A stretch of DNA of 64,000 bases from Pseudomonadota bacterium (lineage in GTDB: Bacteria; Pseudomonadota; Alphaproteobacteria; Rickettsiales; SXRF01), in the NCBI GenBank assembly GCA_963205195.1, contig CAUJHR010000011.1:191116-255115 (forward strand), given 5' to 3'. Below the pieces are notes generated by a model that did not search any database, had not been told where the DNA came from, and was given only the letters and a program-made list of their open reading frames with translations. Below are positions 50,839 through 60,573 of this stretch, in pieces. Numbering within the stretch: the stretch's first letter is position 1; each line of letters starts with the position of its first letter. Made by a program: the position numbers and the translations under genes.

Positions 50839-51663
50839 TTAAGCGGCTTCTTTTAAAGCTTCTGAGGCTGCCGCTACTTTAGCACGCAGTAGCTTCATAA
50901 GCTTATCGGTTGCTGTTTTATAGTCGCTTCCTTCACATGCAGCAAGCTCACCAACAAGGCGCGCAAGCGCAGATTCATAGATCATACGTTCACTGTAAGA
51001 ACGTTCTGACTGGTCAACATTCTGGTGCAGGTCACGCACAACTTCTGCGATGAAATGAATATTACCGGAATTGATCTTGGTTTCATATTCCTGGGCACGG
51101 CGGCTCCACATGCCACGGCTGGTACGCGCACGGCTTTTAAGGGTTACAAATACACGTTTCATCTGCTCGGTTGAGCTTACGGGACGAAGGCCAGCGGCGG
51201 CGGCACGTGAAAGCGGCACACGCAGCGTCATTTTATCTTTTTCAAAAGATATGACAAGCATACGAAGTTCTATATCGCCGATCATCTGTGTTTCTTCTGC
51301 CATGATCTTGCCAACACCATGCGTTGGATAAACTACATAATTGCCAACTTTATATAGCATCTTAAGCGAAGGAGCTTTTGAAGCGGCAGCTTTCTTATCA
51401 GCAGGTTTTGCTGCGATAGATGGCTTATTAGCAACCGTAGATTTAGCGACTGCTGAAACTTTTGCAGGAACTGCTTTAACTGCCGGTTTTTTTGCAGCAA
51501 CAGGAGCGGCTATTACTTTGCTTGGGTATTTCAGGGAAACGGTTTTTACCGTCTTTTTTGATGCGGCCTGCTTAGTTGGGGCTAGTTTGATTTTAGCCTT
51601 GCTGGTTTGCGTTGTTTTTGTTTTGGTATTTATAATTTTCTTTTTTAGGTTTTTCTGTGGCAT
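50839..51663 (-). CDS. carD: CarD family transcriptional regulator with Lys/Ala-rich N-terminal extension
   Basis: KVGNYVVYPTHGVGKIMAEETQ...MTLRVPLSRAAAAGLRPVS; ~100-aa basic N-terminus. Confidence 0.93.
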   Translation of the reverse strand: MPQKNLKKKIINTKTKTTQTSKAKIKLAPTKQAASKKTVKTVSLKYPSKVIAAPVAAKKPAVKAVPAKVSAVAKSTVANKPSIAAKPADKKAAASKAPSLKMLYKVGNYVVYPTHGVGKIMAEETQMIGDIELRMLVISFEKDKMTLRVPLSRAAAAGLRPVSSTEQMKRVFVTLKSRARTSRGMWSRRAQEYETKINSGNIHFIAEVVRDLHQNVDQSERSYSERMIYESALARLVGELAACEGSDYKTATDKLMKLLRAKVAAASEALKEAA

Positions 51664-51852
51664 AGATGTTCCTAACGCAATGTTAATGCAGGTGGCTGCA
51701 TGGTTTAACTATATATAGTGTGTTTTATGAGCACAAACCACTATAAAGTGATTTAAAACTAAAAAACGTGTATTAATATATCATGAAATTAAGGAAAAAG
51801 AAACAATTTATTATAAATTTTCCATAAATGCAAAACGCTAGAGAAAATGCAA

Positions 51853-52191
51853 TTATTTGCTACCTTCAGGCGGTTTCGGGCTGAAAAACTGCTCGAATTT
51901 ACCAGAAACGCCTTTAAAACTGTCAGCGTCTGCTGGAGGAGTTTTCTTAGTGGTTAGGTTTGGCCACTTAGCAGCATATTCCCGGTTGACTTCTACCCAT
52001 TTAAGAAGCTCATCTGATTCAGGAAGAATAGCTTCTGCCGGACATTCTGGCTCACATACCCCGCAATCAATACATTCATCAGGGTTTATAACCAGCATGT
52101 TCTCGCCTTCATAGAAGCAATCTACCGGGCATACTTCCACACAATCGGTATATTTACATTTTATACAGGCATCGGTAACAACGAAGGTCAT
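51853..52191 (-). CDS. fdxA: Ferredoxin FdxA (7Fe type)
   Basis: [34 protein letters not shown]. Confidence 0.96.
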   Translation of the reverse strand: MTFVVTDACIKCKYTDCVEVCPVDCFYEGENMLVINPDECIDCGVCEPECPAEAILPESDELLKWVEVNREYAAKWPNLTTKKTPPADADSFKGVSGKFEQFFSPKPPEGSK

Positions 52192-52267
52192 AACAACTCC
52201 AGATTTGTACTAAATAATGGAAAGTGGAATTACTAGTCACAGATTACGGTTTTGTCTAGTGTTTTTC

Positions 52268-52993
52268 TCAATTATCCCGTGATTTTCCACTAAATTGCAG
52301 GCGGCGGGCTTTTTGCTGCAAAAGCATGGTTTTTATACGTAGAAAAAGCAGCGTGATATAGATTAATATGAAAGCCGCAAGCATTGAAAAAAGCGGTATC
52401 TGCATTGCGCTGTCTATAGCTATGCCGCCGCTGCGTATTATGCTTGCAGGCTGATGCAGTGTATTCCACCACTCTACAGAAAAATGAATAACCGGGATAT
52501 TTATAAAGCCGACCAAAGCCATAACCGCGCAAATCTTTTTGCCGCGCTCTTGAAAAGAATAGCTATCGGCAAGTGCAATATATCCCACATACATGAAAAA
52601 CAGAATAAGTTCCGAGGTAAGGCGTGCATCCCAAACCCACCATGTTCCCCACATTGGCTTTCCCCAGAGCGAGCCAGTTACAAGGGTTATTAATGTAAAT
52701 CCTGCCCCTATAGGAGCGCTGGCCTGTGCAGCAATGTCGGCAAGCGGATGCCGCCAGATAAGAAAAGCTGCGGATGCTGCAGCCATTGCGCTGTAAACAG
52801 CCATGGAAAGTATAGCTGATGGTACATGTATATACATAATGCGTACACTATCGCCTTGCTGGTAATCAGGCGGTGAAATGAATAACGCCTGAGCCAGCCC
52901 AAAAAACAATATGAAAACAGTAACTGCAACCAGCCATGGCAGGCATTTATCTGTAAACCGGATAAATATGTTGGGATTGGCAAAACGGTGCAT
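52268..52993 (-). CDS. ccmC: Cytochrome c biogenesis heme export protein CcmC
   Basis: IMYIHVPSAILSMAVY, WGTWWVWDARLTSELILFFMYVGYIAL. Confidence 0.94.
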   Translation of the reverse strand: MHRFANPNIFIRFTDKCLPWLVAVTVFILFFGLAQALFISPPDYQQGDSVRIMYIHVPSAILSMAVYSAMAAASAAFLIWRHPLADIAAQASAPIGAGFTLITLVTGSLWGKPMWGTWWVWDARLTSELILFFMYVGYIALADSYSFQERGKKICAVMALVGFINIPVIHFSVEWWNTLHQPASIIRSGGIAIDSAMQIPLFSMLAAFILIYITLLFLRIKTMLLQQKARRLQFSGKSRDN

Positions 52994-53002
52994 AATTTAA
53001 TT

Positions 53003-53037
53003 GTCGGCGGTCAGCGGTTAGTGGACAGTTAATAGTT
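53003..53037. repeat. Five-unit degenerate heptameric repeat (gtcggcg gtcagcg gttagtg gacagtt aatagtt)
   Basis: Period-7 array between ccmC and the SDR gene. Confidence 0.55.
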
Positions 53038-53105
53038 GCCCTTATACATATTAGCCTGCTATTTATCAATAATAATACTGATCTCTTATAACCAAAACTA
53101 AACCT

Positions 53106-53864
53106 ATGCTCAAAGATAAAACCATATTCATTACGGGTGCAACTGCTGGCTTCGGCTTGGCTTGTGTAAAATTATTCGCTCATAATGGCGCAAAAATAAT
53201 TGCCTGTGGCAGAAGGAGCGAGCGCCTGGAAGAATTAAAGAAACAACTTCCTGACAGCGTGCATGAGATAAAGCTGGATGTGGGGGATAGTGTTGCGGTA
53301 AAGAAAGCTATTGCTGCGCTTCCTGAAAAATTTTCAAAGGTTGATGTGCTGATAAATAATGCTGGATTAGCGCTTGGCCTGTCTGCATTTGATAAACAGG
53401 AAGAAAAAGACCTGGAGCAGATGGTTAAAACCAATATCATGGGTGTTATCAACTGTACGCACGCCCTGCTGCCGGGAATGATAGAACGCAATATAGGTCA
53501 TATAATCAACTTAAGTTCGATTGCGGGAACTTACCCATATCCTGGGGGTAATGTTTATGGTGCTACTAAAGCATTTGTTACCCAATTTTCGCTTAATTTA
53601 CGCGCCGACCTTTTAGGAAAAAATATAAGGGTAACTAATATAGAACCAGGCATGGCAGAAACTGAATTTTCTATCGTTCGCTTTGCAGGGGACAAAAATA
53701 AAGCGGCTGATATTTATGCTGGTATGCAGCCGCTTACAGCAAATGATATTGCAGAAACGATACTCTGGACACTTTGCAGGCCGAAGCATGTAAATATAAA
53801 CAGGGTGGAAATAATGCCAACTCAGCAGGCATTTTCACCTTTCGCTGTTTCACGTAAAAATTAA
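53106..53864 (+). CDS. Short-chain dehydrogenase/reductase (YdfG-like)
   Basis: TGATAGFGLACVK, NNAGLALG, YGATKAFVTQFSLNLR, NIEPGMAETEFS. Confidence 0.93.
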   Translation: MLKDKTIFITGATAGFGLACVKLFAHNGAKIIACGRRSERLEELKKQLPDSVHEIKLDVGDSVAVKKAIAALPEKFSKVDVLINNAGLALGLSAFDKQEEKDLEQMVKTNIMGVINCTHALLPGMIERNIGHIINLSSIAGTYPYPGGNVYGATKAFVTQFSLNLRADLLGKNIRVTNIEPGMAETEFSIVRFAGDKNKAADIYAGMQPLTANDIAETILWTLCRPKHVNINRVEIMPTQQAFSPFAVSRKN

Positions 53865-54574
53865 ATCTGGTTGCCCCACATATCAAGTTGCTGGTTGCCC
53901 CACATATCGCTTTGTGTCCTGCCCCATACATCGGTTTTTGGCCTTCCCCACACATCGGTGTCTTTTGGCCTTCCCCAAGCGTCAACCGGAGTTCTGCTCC
54001 ACACGTCAAGCGACAAATTTTCCAGCAATTTTTCTTTTTGCTGTTTAGCTTTAAGCACAGCAGCACGCTGGCCTATATAATAAGGGCTTACCTTATCTAT
54101 CTGCATTTCTATTTTGTTAACTACACCCTGATTTTTGGAAATATAAACACCAAAATATTGGCCGGTTATATCGGTCATGGCGCCATTTTTTAAATTCACT
54201 TTTGCAACTACATTGCCTGTTATATCTTTAATACGGCCTTTTTCATCGATCTTTCCATTTATGAAGCGCCTTGGAACAATAACCACTTCCTTGTTGGCTT
54301 TTTTGATTGCCCTTTCTTCACGCAGCCTGTTAACCTGTTCTATGGTTTCTTCTGCTTTTCTGGAACGCCTTTTATTTTTTCCTATAGCACCGAACATTGA
54401 GTTGCTGTAACCTTTTTTGCCCATGTTAGCACGGGCCTCGTCCAGCTTTCCTTTGACTATCTTACGGAATGTATCTTCGTTGATCCTGCCGCCTTTTCTA
54501 AGTGTATTGCGAATAACCCTGAGGCTGACATTGGAACCTGAGCTAGTGCGTTGCCCAACAAAATTACGGCTCAT
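53861..54574 (-). CDS. Hypothetical protein with C-terminal tryptophan-rich tandem repeat
   Basis: LDVWSRTPV DAWGRPKDT DVWGRPKT DVWGRTQS DMWGNQQL DMWGNQI. Confidence 0.7.
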   Translation of the reverse strand: MSRNFVGQRTSSGSNVSLRVIRNTLRKGGRINEDTFRKIVKGKLDEARANMGKKGYSNSMFGAIGKNKRRSRKAEETIEQVNRLREERAIKKANKEVVIVPRRFINGKIDEKGRIKDITGNVVAKVNLKNGAMTDITGQYFGVYISKNQGVVNKIEMQIDKVSPYYIGQRAAVLKAKQQKEKLLENLSLDVWSRTPVDAWGRPKDTDVWGRPKTDVWGRTQSDMWGNQQLDMWGNQI

Positions 54575-54649
54575 AATTTAATCCCCTTTATATACTCTAT
54601 CCTTGTATTATAGCTAATTTTCAGCATAATATCCACCATATTAAGTCAA

Positions 54650-54667
54650 ATTTCATAAAACTGTCAC
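54650..54667 (+). promoter_or_regulatory. Putative Pho-box-like site ATTTCAT-aaaa-CTGTCAC
   Basis: 7+4+7 direct repeat upstream of DUF192 gene 54689. Confidence 0.5.
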
Positions 54668-54688
54668 AATTCATGAAAGAGTTGTAAT

Positions 54689-55159
54689 ATGGGAAATAAC
54701 AGGTTTTTTGCTGTAATATTGCTTATCATATGTGGGCTTTACTCTTCCGTAGGGTATGCTGATCAGCATGTTACTTTCACAAAAGAATCCATTGCTGTTC
54801 AAACTGGGGGTGAAAAACATATATTTCACACCGAAATAGCAACTACAGAAATTCAACTGCAAACAGGATTGATGTTTCGTAAAAATATAGACGAAGACAG
54901 CGCTATGCTGTTCATATTTGATAATATGCCACTGGTAAATATGTGGATGAAAAACACGCTTATCCCATTGGATATGCTATTTATAGGTCCGGATGGAAAA
55001 ATAGTTTATATAAAGCATGATGCAAAGCCACAATCACTTGATGTAATAAATGCAGGTGCACTACCGGTGCAGGCAGTTATGGAATTGAAAGGCGGGATTG
55101 CTGCAAAAAAACATATAAACATTGGTGACAGAGTTATTTATAAGGCATTCAGACAATGA
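54689..55159 (+). CDS. DUF192 family secreted protein
   Basis: QTGLMFRKNIDEDSAMLFIFDNMPLVNMWMKNTLIPLDMLFIGPDGKIVYI. Confidence 0.92.
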   Translation: MGNNRFFAVILLIICGLYSSVGYADQHVTFTKESIAVQTGGEKHIFHTEIATTEIQLQTGLMFRKNIDEDSAMLFIFDNMPLVNMWMKNTLIPLDMLFIGPDGKIVYIKHDAKPQSLDVINAGALPVQAVMELKGGIAAKKHINIGDRVIYKAFRQ

Positions 55160-55893
55160 GATTTTTATTTATAATTATAATACCGTTATTGATTGCTCTT
55201 GCTCCTGGCGATTCCTTTGCAGCAAAAAAAGTCCATAATAAAAGCGGTATATTCTATGGAGAAAACAACAGCCCGATAGATTATACGCGCACCAATATAC
55301 TTATAATTAGGAAATCACTGCCTAAGACTCCAAAACCTATCTCCCTTCCTGATAAAGATAATATACAGCCTATTAAAGCACCGGAGCCTGAACCGGTACC
55401 TGTTCCTGATCCCGGTATTATACTTGATGTTGAGGTGCGTGATGCCATGTCTTTATATAACCAGAATGGGTGGTTCAATTTAAGCAGCTATTCTGATAAG
55501 TCAGGCATCATGATGGCATTTGGAAAGCCGGATATAAAGCCTATAATACGTTCTAACCAATATGCCCCAGTTGATATATTATTCATAGACAAACAGGGGA
55601 AAATAATCCAGATAGTGCCAAATATACTTCTGTCGGAGCTAGAAGAGGAAATTTACCCTAATTCGCCCATTTTAGCTTTCCTGTTTTTAAAAGGAGGTGC
55701 ATGTGCTGACCTTTTAATAAATGCTGGTGACGAGGTTCAATATTCATTATTTAAAAAGCCGCCTGTTATATTGAGTGCGCCAACCAATCCAAATGCTCCG
55801 AAACCCCTGGAAACTATCATCAAGGATACCCCAGAAAAAAGAATTCCAACCCAACAGATCCCAGCGCCAGTGCAACCAGTAATACTAAAATAA
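55156..55893 (+). CDS. Divergent DUF192-like secreted protein with Pro-rich tail
   Basis: APVDILFIDKQGKIIQI...FLFLKGGACADLLINAGDEVQY aligned by eye to the preceding DUF192. Confidence 0.7.
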   Translation: MRFLFIIIIPLLIALAPGDSFAAKKVHNKSGIFYGENNSPIDYTRTNILIIRKSLPKTPKPISLPDKDNIQPIKAPEPEPVPVPDPGIILDVEVRDAMSLYNQNGWFNLSSYSDKSGIMMAFGKPDIKPIIRSNQYAPVDILFIDKQGKIIQIVPNILLSELEEEIYPNSPILAFLFLKGGACADLLINAGDEVQYSLFKKPPVILSAPTNPNAPKPLETIIKDTPEKRIPTQQIPAPVQPVILK

Positions 55894-55907
55894 ATTGGAT
55901 ATAGATA

Positions 55908-56891
55908 ATGGCAATTCATAAAGACACAATGCTTTCAGTTGTAGCCCCTTGTTATAATGAAGAAGAGGTTATAGGAGAATTTATTATCCGAACTGTTGAG
56001 GTTCTTGAAGAGAATTTCCATAATTATGAGTTATTATTAGTTGATGATGGTTCTAAAGATTCAACAGTAGAAAAAATTGCTGAGTTCCAGCGTAAGAATT
56101 CCAATATCCGCCTTATTCGTTTTTCGCGTAATTTTGGTAAAGAAGCCGCAGTAACCGCAGGCCTTGAACATTCCAACGGCGAAGTTGTGGTAATGCTCGA
56201 TTGCGACCTTCAGGACCCGCCATCCCTCATACCATCACTGGTAAAAAAACTTGATGATGGATATGATATAGTTTCTGCCCAGCATACTATGCGCCGCAAG
56301 GAAACCTGGATAAAAAAATCTACCTCGAAATTATTTTACAGGTTGGCAGCACATATGACAGGTCTGACCATCCCTGATACGGTTGGTGATTACCGTGTCA
56401 TGCGCCGCAAAGTGGTAGACGCAGTGACCAGTGTTAAAGATAATGTGCGCTATATGAAAATGATATATGCTTATGTCGGGTTTCGTAATGCAACCGTTTT
56501 ATATGAGCGCGAACCACGTTTTGCAGGATATACAAAATATAATTACCCTCGCCTGATACAGGCTGCGCTGGATGCTATTATATCATTCTCAGATAAGCCG
56601 TTACGCTATATATCGCTTATGAGCCTTGGTGTCTCAGCTTTTGCTTTGCTGCTTACCATTTATGTAATAGCCTACAAAATACTCATGGGGAACACTGCGG
56701 CCATAGCTAATGGCTGGACATCCCTGGTAGTCCTAATAAATATGTTATTTTGCCTGCTTTTTGCCTTTCTTGCGGTCATATCGGAATATATAAGCCGGAT
56801 ACTTCGGGAAAGTAAGAACCGGCCTCTTTATTTCGCGGAAGAGATTCGCGGAGGCCGAACCGAATACCCTTCTATTTTGACACAGAAATAG
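55908..56891 (+). CDS. Family 2 glycosyltransferase (polyprenyl-phosphate glycosyltransferase-like, two C-terminal TM)
   Basis: LSVVAPCYNEEEVIGEF, VDDGSKDST, FSRNFGKEAAVTAGL, DCDLQDPP. Confidence 0.93.
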   Translation: MAIHKDTMLSVVAPCYNEEEVIGEFIIRTVEVLEENFHNYELLLVDDGSKDSTVEKIAEFQRKNSNIRLIRFSRNFGKEAAVTAGLEHSNGEVVVMLDCDLQDPPSLIPSLVKKLDDGYDIVSAQHTMRRKETWIKKSTSKLFYRLAAHMTGLTIPDTVGDYRVMRRKVVDAVTSVKDNVRYMKMIYAYVGFRNATVLYEREPRFAGYTKYNYPRLIQAALDAIISFSDKPLRYISLMSLGVSAFALLLTIYVIAYKILMGNTAAIANGWTSLVVLINMLFCLLFAFLAVISEYISRILRESKNRPLYFAEEIRGGRTEYPSILTQK

Positions 56892-56909
56892 AATAATAAA
56901 GGAGATGAA

Positions 56910-57512
56910 ATGTATAAACTATCATTTAAGCCAGTTGTAATTTTTGCATATCTCATGCTGATCTTTGGTGTTGCTGCATGCTCGTCCCCTACCCCTGCTG
57001 TCAGCCAGCAGCCTATTAGCTTTATGCAATATCCGCCTATCAATATTGATGTTTCAAGGATTGATATGATAGAGGAATATAAATCTCCTTTTTCATCTCC
57101 CAATGTTGAACATCTGATGCCTTACTCTCCCGCCGATGCTATGGCATTATGGGTAAAAGACCGCTTGCATGCTACAGGGCGTGATAAGATATTACAGATT
57201 ACAATTAAGGATGCCTCTGTAAAATCCATTGACTTACCTAAAACTACTGGCCTTACAGGTCTTTTCACAAATGACCAGGATAAAAAATATGATGGCCGGC
57301 TGGAAGTGGAATTACGTATATACGGTGACCAGCCGCTATCGCTTGCTGATACTTCAGTCATTGTTACACGCAGCATAACCATCCCTGAAAATGCTAGCGT
57401 AAATGCACGTAAGGCAGCTTACATACAAATGGTTCAGGATATGATGAAGATGCTAAATGACCGGCTGGAAGCAAATATACGCAACTATATGGGAAACTAT
57501 ATTAATCGATAG
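56910..57512 (+). CDS. Hypothetical lipoprotein
   Basis: Lipobox GVAACSSP; ordered beta/alpha pattern. Confidence 0.65.
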   Translation: MYKLSFKPVVIFAYLMLIFGVAACSSPTPAVSQQPISFMQYPPINIDVSRIDMIEEYKSPFSSPNVEHLMPYSPADAMALWVKDRLHATGRDKILQITIKDASVKSIDLPKTTGLTGLFTNDQDKKYDGRLEVELRIYGDQPLSLADTSVIVTRSITIPENASVNARKAAYIQMVQDMMKMLNDRLEANIRNYMGNYINR

Positions 57513-57520
57513 AATAAATA

Positions 57521-58429
57521 ATGAATGTTTACCTCCCAATCGCCGAAATATCGGTCAATATTTTTCTAATACTCGGCCTTGGGGGGCTTACTGGTGTTCT
57601 GTCCGGGTTATTCGGTGTTGGTGGAGGGTTTTTAATGACCCCACTACTTATTTTTATCGGTGTTCCTCCCAGTATTTCTGTTTCTACGGTTGCCAACCAG
57701 ATAATCGCTTCTTCGCTTTCCGGTGTTATAGCCCATTGGCGCAGGAAAAATGTTGACCTGAAAATGGGCTGGTATCTGCTGGCCGGTGGAATGGTGGGTT
57801 CAACATTGGGCGTTATGCTGTTCCGCTGGCTTAAACAGCTTGGACACATAGACCTGATTATCTCGGTTGCCTATGTAACCTTTCTTGGGACCATAGGCGC
57901 GATGATGGCAGCTGAAAGCATCCGTTCGGTACTGAAATTCCCTAAAAAGATAGTCCCCAACCCTAAACAGCCATTGGCACAAAGGCTACCGCTACGCAAA
58001 GAATTCCCGCGCTCCAAGCTGAACATAAGCATCATAATGCCGATAACAATTGGCTTTTTTGTTGGTATAATGGTGTCGCTTATGGGGGTGGGCGGAGGAT
58101 TTTTCCTTGTTCCTGCAATGATTTACCTATTGGGTATGCCTACTAATATAGTAATAGGCACATCCCTTTTGCAGATAATTTTTATAACTGCGAATGTAAC
58201 TTTGCTACAATCAATTACTACTCAAACCGTCGATCTATTGCTTGCACTATTGCTCATTGTCGGTTCTGTTTTCGGAGTTCAGGTAGGTATAAGGATAGGT
58301 GATAAACTACCTGCCGATTGGCTGCGGGCGCTGCTTGCAGTAATAGTTCTTGGCGTTGCGATCAAGCTTGCCTTTACATTATTCACGCCACCTGATGATA
58401 TTTATAGTGTGAGCATAATAAATGACTAA
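57521..58429 (+). CDS. TauE/SafE family sulfite exporter-like permease
   Basis: GLLSGLFGVGGGFLMTPLLIF-type and SLMGVGGGFFLVPAMIYLLGMPTNIVIGTSL repeats. Confidence 0.93.
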   Translation: MNVYLPIAEISVNIFLILGLGGLTGVLSGLFGVGGGFLMTPLLIFIGVPPSISVSTVANQIIASSLSGVIAHWRRKNVDLKMGWYLLAGGMVGSTLGVMLFRWLKQLGHIDLIISVAYVTFLGTIGAMMAAESIRSVLKFPKKIVPNPKQPLAQRLPLRKEFPRSKLNISIIMPITIGFFVGIMVSLMGVGGGFFLVPAMIYLLGMPTNIVIGTSLLQIIFITANVTLLQSITTQTVDLLLALLLIVGSVFGVQVGIRIGDKLPADWLRALLAVIVLGVAIKLAFTLFTPPDDIYSVSIIND

Positions 58430-59162
58430 TTTGCTACGTTTTTTTATCCTTGCATTTCTTGCTGTGATACAGCCTGCCAATTCCGCACCACTTGTTGCCG
58501 ACCTCTCCAATTACAGTATTGCAATGGATGCTGGTTTTAATGGCACGCGCTTATTTCTATTCGGAGTGCGTAACGATAGCGGTGATATTGTTGTTGTCGT
58601 ACGTGGCCCTAAGAAAAACTACATGATTCGCAAAAAAGAAAAATTTGCCGGTGTATGGATCAATCATGACCGCATGAAATTTTATGAAGTGCCTGATTTC
58701 TATACTATTGCCAGCAGTAAACCTTTATCCGACATAAATAAATCAGCACTTTTTGCAAGGCTTGGGATTGGTGAAGAGAATTTGTTCACTAATGCTTCGT
58801 CGGAAAAAGATACTGATAAATTCAGTGAGTTCCAAAATGCTTTCCTTAATTACCAGCATATGAACAGGCGTTATGCAACTAACCCAGATAATATAGGATT
58901 CATGAGTGAAACTTTATTCAAAACCGTTATAGAATTTTCAGATAATATCCCACCGGGTGATTATACAGCCGAGATTTACCTGATTAGCGATGGCGAGGTG
59001 ATTGGTATGCAATCTACACCTATAAGCGTTGTAAAAAGCGGGCTGGATGCTTTTATTTATAATTATGCCCATAATTCCCCGGTATTATATGGCATATCAG
59101 CTATCGTGCTTGCATTATCAGCAGGCTGGCTAAGCGGACGTTTATTCGAGGTAAGGACATAA
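58422..59162 (+). CDS. TIGR02186 family transmembrane protein
   Basis: ADLSNYSIAMDAGFNGTRLFLFGVRNDSGDIVVVVRGPKKNYMIRKKEK...GVWIN; downstream of TauE/SafE. Confidence 0.88.
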   Translation: MTNLLRFFILAFLAVIQPANSAPLVADLSNYSIAMDAGFNGTRLFLFGVRNDSGDIVVVVRGPKKNYMIRKKEKFAGVWINHDRMKFYEVPDFYTIASSKPLSDINKSALFARLGIGEENLFTNASSEKDTDKFSEFQNAFLNYQHMNRRYATNPDNIGFMSETLFKTVIEFSDNIPPGDYTAEIYLISDGEVIGMQSTPISVVKSGLDAFIYNYAHNSPVLYGISAIVLALSAGWLSGRLFEVRT

Positions 59163-59171
59163 GGAGGAAAT

Positions 59172-59678
59172 ATGGAAGAAATAGAAAACAAAGAAAATGT
59201 CATTCCATCATCAAGCAACCGTCGCTACCTTGTTTGCGTTGATGGACGCAAGGAATGCCGTGTCGCCCTAAGGCTTGCCTGCATGAAGGTTAAGGCGCGT
59301 TCTGGGCATATAACCTTGCTGCATGTGGCCCCGCCTGTTGATTTCCAGACTTTGGGGGCTATTGCTGACCGCATGCGAATTGAACGCCTAAATGAAGGCG
59401 AAGCTTTGCTTGCTGCTTTAAGCGCAGAGGCACAGGAAAATTTTGGCATTACGCCAACATTGTTATTACTCGAAGGTTCGCCCGGTGAAAAGATCATAGA
59501 AACCGCAATGAACGATCCTAACATCATAATCCTTGTGCTTGGTGTAACCCAACAGCAGCATGCCGGAATAAGCAAGCTCTCAGCATGGCTTGCCAGCCAG
59601 CTTAACAGCACATTGCTTATTCCAATACTAATGGTTCCCGGCAACCTCACCGACCAGCAGCTCTCAACTTTGGTTTAA
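59172..59678 (+). CDS. Universal stress protein
   Basis: RYLVCVDGRKECRVALRLACMKVKARSGHITLLHV. Confidence 0.85.
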   Translation: MEEIENKENVIPSSSNRRYLVCVDGRKECRVALRLACMKVKARSGHITLLHVAPPVDFQTLGAIADRMRIERLNEGEALLAALSAEAQENFGITPTLLLLEGSPGEKIIETAMNDPNIIILVLGVTQQQHAGISKLSAWLASQLNSTLLIPILMVPGNLTDQQLSTLV

Positions 59679-59691
59679 TTCAGGATTATAT

Positions 59692-60552
59692 ATGACTACA
59701 CATGACGCAATCAGGGTTTTGCAACGCATAGCAACGGCTCTTGAGGAAATGGTTCCCAAGACAAAGCCGCCAGCTGATATTAAAAACTCAGATGCTTATG
59801 TTTGGAACGCGGAAGAAAAAAACCTTATCCCGGTTGAGTATCCTGAATCCATGGATATTAAATTATTACAGGGAATAGATGAAGCTCGTGATACATTGCT
59901 TGCCAATACCATACAATTTTCTAAGGGATTGCCTGCTAACAATGTATTGCTGTGGGGCGCACGCGGGATGGGTAAAAGCTCGCTCATCAAAGCAGTGCAT
60001 GCCCATATAAACCAGCAAAATCCAAGAAGTCTGGTGCTGGTCGAAATACACCGCGAAGATATTGCCTCGCTTCCCCAGCTGATACAAACATTGCGCGGTT
60101 GGGTTATACGCCGCTTTATAATTTTTTGCGATGATCTGTCATTCGATAGCAATGACAGCAGTTATAAATCACTGAAATCAGTTTTGGATGGCGGGATTGA
60201 AGGACGCCCGGCACATATATTATTTTATGCAACCTCCAACCGCCGCCATTTAATGGCACGTGAAATGATCGAAAATGAAAGTAATGCGGCAATTCATGCT
60301 GGCGAACCGCTAGAAGAAAAAGTCTCACTTTCTGACCGCTTTGGCTTGTGGATCGGATTTTATTCCTGCTCGCAGGATACTTACCTTAATATAGTGGAAG
60401 CCTATGTAAAACGTTATAAACTTGATATATCGCCAGAGGATTTAAAGAAAAAAGCTATCGAATGGCAGATAACGCGCGGGGCAAGAAGTGGCCGCGTGGC
60501 ATGGCAGTTCATTCAAGATTTAGCAGGGAAAATGGGAAAAAAGCTTTTGTAG
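59692..60552 (+). CDS. DUF815 family ATPase
   Basis: NNVLLWGARGMGKSSLIKAVHAH, FIIFCDDLSFDSND, LFYATSNRRHLM. Confidence 0.92.
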   Translation: MTTHDAIRVLQRIATALEEMVPKTKPPADIKNSDAYVWNAEEKNLIPVEYPESMDIKLLQGIDEARDTLLANTIQFSKGLPANNVLLWGARGMGKSSLIKAVHAHINQQNPRSLVLVEIHREDIASLPQLIQTLRGWVIRRFIIFCDDLSFDSNDSSYKSLKSVLDGGIEGRPAHILFYATSNRRHLMAREMIENESNAAIHAGEPLEEKVSLSDRFGLWIGFYSCSQDTYLNIVEAYVKRYKLDISPEDLKKKAIEWQITRGARSGRVAWQFIQDLAGKMGKKLL

Positions 60553-60573
60553 ATATATAACAATTGGTTGCAA

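Noticed and set aside
53734-54066. 110-aa minus-strand ORF with repeated TPMCGEGQKPMYGAGHKAICGATSNLICGA
   Set aside because: Repeats arise from reading the DxWGR repeat DNA in another frame; overlaps the better-supported 53861-54574 ORF
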